Of a stretch of 64,000 nucleotides of DNA, positions 61,649 through 64,000 are shown one piece after another. The notes below the pieces were generated by a model. It made no database searches, had not been told where the DNA came from, and saw nothing but the letters and a program-made list of their open reading frames with translations. Numbering within the stretch: position 1 is the stretch's first letter; each line of letters opens with the position of its first letter. The translations under genes were made by a program, and so were the position numbers. Source of the DNA: Celeribacter sp. PS-C1. Its GTDB lineage: Bacteria > Pseudomonadota > Alphaproteobacteria > Rhodobacterales > Rhodobacteraceae. The stretch spans positions 124,001 to 188,000 of the forward strand of contig NZ_JAHXRW010000006.1 in NCBI RefSeq assembly GCF_019429625.1, written 5' to 3'.

Positions 61649-62449
61649 TTACACGGCCACCGGCGCTTTGATCGCCGGGTCGGGGTCGTAGTCGAGGATT
61701 TCGATGTCCTCATACTTAAAATCAAACAGGCTCTTCACATCAGGGTTGAGACGCAATGTCGGCAACGCCTTCGGCGTGCGTGACAGTTGCAGATCCACCT
61801 GCTCCATGTGGTTGGTGTAGATATGCGCGTCACCGATGGAATGCACGAAGGTGCCCGGTTCATAGCCCGTGACCTGCGCCAGCATCGCGAGCAGAAGCGC
61901 GTAGGAGGCGATGTTGAACGGCACGCCGAGGAACATGTCGGCGGAGCGTTGGTAGAGTTGCAGATGTAGCTTGCCGCCGAGGATTTTCACCTGCCACAGC
62001 GTGTGACAGGGTGGCAGTGCCATATTATCGACCTCCGCCGGGTTCCAGGCGGAGACAATGAGGCGGCGGGAATCGGGAGATTTGCGGATCGCGGCCAGCA
62101 GGTTCTCGATCTGATCAATGGGTCCACGCTCATGCCCTGGCCATTTGCGCCATTGCGCGCCGTAGACCGGACCAAGATCGCCATTCTCATCGGCCCATTC
62201 GTCCCAGATCGAAACGCCGTTCTCTTTCAGGTATCGAATGTTGGTGTCGCCGGAAAGAAACCACAGAAGTTCGTGGATGATAGAGCGCAGATGCAGCTTT
62301 TTCGTGGTCACCATCGGGAAGCCATCGACCAAGTCATAGCGTGCCTGAAGACCGAAATAGGATCGCGTCCCCGTACCTGTGCGGTCGGTGGTGTCGACCC
62401 CGAGAGCTAGGATGGTTTTCAGCTGATCATGGTATTGCTGCACGGGCAT
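61649..62449 (-). CDS. thyA: Thymidylate synthase
   Basis: 266 residues. Catalytic Cys148 in PPCHTLWQ, folate-binding RTGTGTRS near 23-30, and [17 protein letters not shown]-type loop near 82-98. Makes dTMP from dUMP and methylene-THF. Operon thyA-folA. Start ATG 62449, chosen because upstream in-frame codons are non-homologous. Confidence 0.95.
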   Translation of the reverse strand: MPVQQYHDQLKTILALGVDTTDRTGTGTRSYFGLQARYDLVDGFPMVTTKKLHLRSIIHELLWFLSGDTNIRYLKENGVSIWDEWADENGDLGPVYGAQWRKWPGHERGPIDQIENLLAAIRKSPDSRRLIVSAWNPAEVDNMALPPCHTLWQVKILGGKLHLQLYQRSADMFLGVPFNIASYALLLAMLAQVTGYEPGTFVHSIGDAHIYTNHMEQVDLQLSRTPKALPTLRLNPDVKSLFDFKYEDIEILDYDPDPAIKAPVAV

Positions 62450-62586
62450 CCCCCAAGATGTAGTGGCGTCAGAGAGTCCAGTCATACAAATGCAAAGGGG
62501 GTTCGCCAAGCAGGAAGAGGACAAAACATGGAATTCGCCCCGAGAAAAGCTAGAGTTCAGGCAAGACAATGACAGGAGGAAGCCGC

Positions 62587-63009
62587 ATGCGCTATCTGCA
62601 CACGATGGTCCGGGTGAAGGATCTGGAAAAAACCATGGCGTTTTTCGAGCTTTTGGGGCTCAAAGAAACCAAACGGATCGACCATGAGGGTGGGCGTTTT
62701 TCGCTGATCTTCATGGCGCCCGAGGGCCAGCCTGAATGCCCGGTGGAACTGACCTACAATTGGGACGGCGACGAGGGCCTTCCTTCTGACAGCCGACATT
62801 TCGGGCATCTGGCCTATGAGGTCGAGGACATTTACGCGCTGTGCCAAAAGCTGATGGACGCGGGCGTGGTGATCAACCGTCCGCCGCGTGACGGACATAT
62901 GGCCTTTGTGCGTTCGCCGGACAATGTGTCTGTCGAATTGTTGCAGAAAGGCGAAAGCCTTGCCCCTGCCGAGCCTTGGGCCTCGATGGAAAACACAGGG
63001 CATTGGTAA
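62587..63009 (+). CDS. gloA: Lactoylglutathione lyase (glyoxalase I)
   Basis: 140 residues, VOC fold. Repeats begin [20 protein letters not shown] (about 2-21) and [20 protein letters not shown] near 79-98, with metal-ligand His and Glu in each half ([21 protein letters not shown]). Detoxifies methylglyoxal with glutathione. AGGAGG 6 bases before the ATG. Terminator follows. Confidence 0.92.
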   Translation: MRYLHTMVRVKDLEKTMAFFELLGLKETKRIDHEGGRFSLIFMAPEGQPECPVELTYNWDGDEGLPSDSRHFGHLAYEVEDIYALCQKLMDAGVVINRPPRDGHMAFVRSPDNVSVELLQKGESLAPAEPWASMENTGHW

Positions 63010-63048
63010 TCCAAAGACGACGAGCCAGCGACCCTATTGAAACGTGGA

Positions 63049-63076
63049 ACGCCTCCCTCTGCAGGGAGGCGTTTTC
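63049..63076. terminator. Bidirectional intrinsic terminator
   Basis: ACGCCTCCCT (63049-63058) and AGGGAGGCGT (63063-63072), T4 after and A-rich before; between gloA and the convergent MarR gene. Confidence 0.87.
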
Positions 63077-63099
63077 CATCATGGGGATCGTTAAATATC

Positions 63100-63597
63100 T
63101 TAATAAATGTAGCGAATCTGATCCGCCCAATACCGCTCGACCCGGCGCAACGCGGTGTTGATGTCCTCAATCCCTTCGGAAGAAATTACACCTTTGCCCT
63201 GCAAACCCTCGGCATGGCGCGCGAAGAGATCGGCGACAGTCACACGCACATGGTTGCCTTTATCGGTCAGCTTGACACGCACAGAGCGACGGTCAATCTC
63301 ACAGCGTTGGTGGTGCATATAGCCCATATCGACGAGTTTCTTGAGGTTATAGGACACGTTCGAGCCCTGATAATACCCACGCGTTTTCAATTCACCGGCG
63401 GTCACCTCATTCTCGCCCACGTTAAACAGCAAAAGTGCCTGAACCGCGTTGATCTCGAGAATGCCAACCCGTTCGAATTCGTCCTTGATCACATCTAGAA
63501 GCAAGCGATGAAGCCGCTCCACGAGGGACAAGGCCTCAAGATATTGAGACATAAACGGGGTCTCTACCGGCTTTACGAATGCTGAATGCATACTCAT
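63100..63597 (-). CDS. MarR family transcriptional regulator (LdtR-like)
   Basis: 165 residues, winged HTH: NAVQALLLFNVGENEVTAGE then LKTRGYYQGSNVSYNLKKLV (about 50-90) and the wing RCEIDRRSVRVKLTDKG. This shape resembles the LdtR group in alphaproteobacteria, which affects osmotic and cell-wall genes. Alternative start at ATG 63591. GGCGGAG precedes 63597. Confidence 0.87.
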   Translation of the reverse strand: MSMHSAFVKPVETPFMSQYLEALSLVERLHRLLLDVIKDEFERVGILEINAVQALLLFNVGENEVTAGELKTRGYYQGSNVSYNLKKLVDMGYMHHQRCEIDRRSVRVKLTDKGNHVRVTVADLFARHAEGLQGKGVISSEGIEDINTALRRVERYWADQIRYIY

Positions 63598-63757
63598 CTG
63601 TTACTCCGCCAATGGCTTTTTCACAGAGCAGATTGACCGTAATTTCCCAAAATTCGGTTAAACAGCTGAGATTTTTGCAATCGAAGCAAATTGATCGAAA
63701 AATTGCCTGACGAGAGCGCAGGATATGACAAGGGTTTGGTAACCTTTGTGGGCCTTC

Positions 63758-64000
63758 TTAGCCTTTCACGCCCCATGACGCGTGATCCGCATCCGCGATC
63801 ACCTTGTCGAGCATCGGCTTCAGGTGCTCCGGCACAGGCTTCAGCCCAGTCGCATAGGACAGAAGATCCTGATCATGCTCATCCATCAGCTGCTCGAATT
63901 CATCAAGCTGCGCCTCATCCATCATCGACAGATGCGCATCGGCATAGCCGCCAATCAAAAGGTCCATCTCCTTGATCCCACGCCGCCAGGCACGAATTTT
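63758..64000 (-). CDS. sdhE: Succinate dehydrogenase assembly factor SdhE, 5' end outside window
   Basis: FAD assembly factor 2 family protein. The frame stays open through the window edge; an internal ATG at 63967 is not the start, because the eleven codons upstream (IRAWRRGIKEMD) match the conserved N-terminus of SdhE (here the usual RSWHRGTKEMD). The remaining block AYATG... (LSYATGLKPVPEHL) is also typical. It attaches FAD to SdhA. About 80 residues visible. Confidence 0.9.
   Translation of the reverse strand, partial: KIRAWRRGIKEMDLLIGGYADAHLSMMDEAQLDEFEQLMDEHDQDLLSYATGLKPVPEHLKPMLDKVIADADHASWGVKG

Overview
This is a roughly 60% GC chromosomal window from an alphaproteobacterium, most probably a Rhodobacteraceae (roseobacter-type) species. 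The evidence is the combination of class I PHA genes arranged phaZ-phaC-phaP-phaR, the ftsY-DMT-ispZ order, hflK-hflC-degP, a SAM-II riboswitch on metZ, DUF2842 behind purA, and family-level protein sequences. The genus cannot be fixed from the window. Coding density is high. No rRNA, tRNA, insertion sequence, prophage or CRISPR array was seen. Both ends are cut inside genes: folE2 on the left and sdhE on the right.

Layout: 1-5385 holds folE2, metZ behind a SAM-II riboswitch plus intrinsic terminator, and a small + strand set (alpha/beta hydrolase, GST, lipoprotein hydrolase). 5392-9460 is the minus-strand ftsY / small protein / EamA / ispZ operon plus a YhhN lysoplasmalogenase. 9546-16554 has an AlkB-like hydroxylase, xseA, purD, an exported FG-GAP-like protein, a ferredoxin and a lipoprotein. 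It also has a gene-free 495-base stretch with a CtrA-like site, a possible small RNA and a facing pair of REP-like repeats. 16633-25789 is mostly minus-strand housekeeping (degP, hflC, hflK, gor, rpiA, thiamine pyrophosphokinase). 25922-28291 encodes a large acidic protein with twenty perfect GAAGCC repeats. 28360-36307 covers purA, secG (with a structured leader), pyrG, an Lrp/LysE divergent pair, ppk2 and terB.

36532-44756 is a coherent metabolic locus: a basic-amino-acid type ABC importer, two glutamine-synthetase-like ligases flanking a class I glutamine amidotransferase, and a DegT-type aminotransferase behind a terminator. Near-identical TTTGATCAAA palindromes precede the importer and the amidotransferase, which suggests one regulator for uptake and gamma-glutamyl chemistry of an unidentified amine. 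45861-50552 is the PHA storage locus, with TGC-rich dyads that look like PhaR sites. 50622-55609 has two hydrolases (one with Asp at the nucleophile elbow), an MFS carrier and thrS.

The most interesting system is 55960-58455. It is a four-gene translationally overlapping operon of a DUF2282 precursor with a Sec signal and four cysteines, a DUF692 multinuclear iron enzyme, a DUF2063 partner and a DoxX membrane protein. This matches the recently described bufferin (copper-chelating RiPP) clusters. Unexplained dyad-symmetric sequences lie upstream. The window closes with a YhhN-unrelated small membrane protein, an ArsC/Spx-like protein, cspA, an SGNH hydrolase, two small exported proteins, thyA-folA, gloA, a MarR regulator and the start-truncated sdhE.
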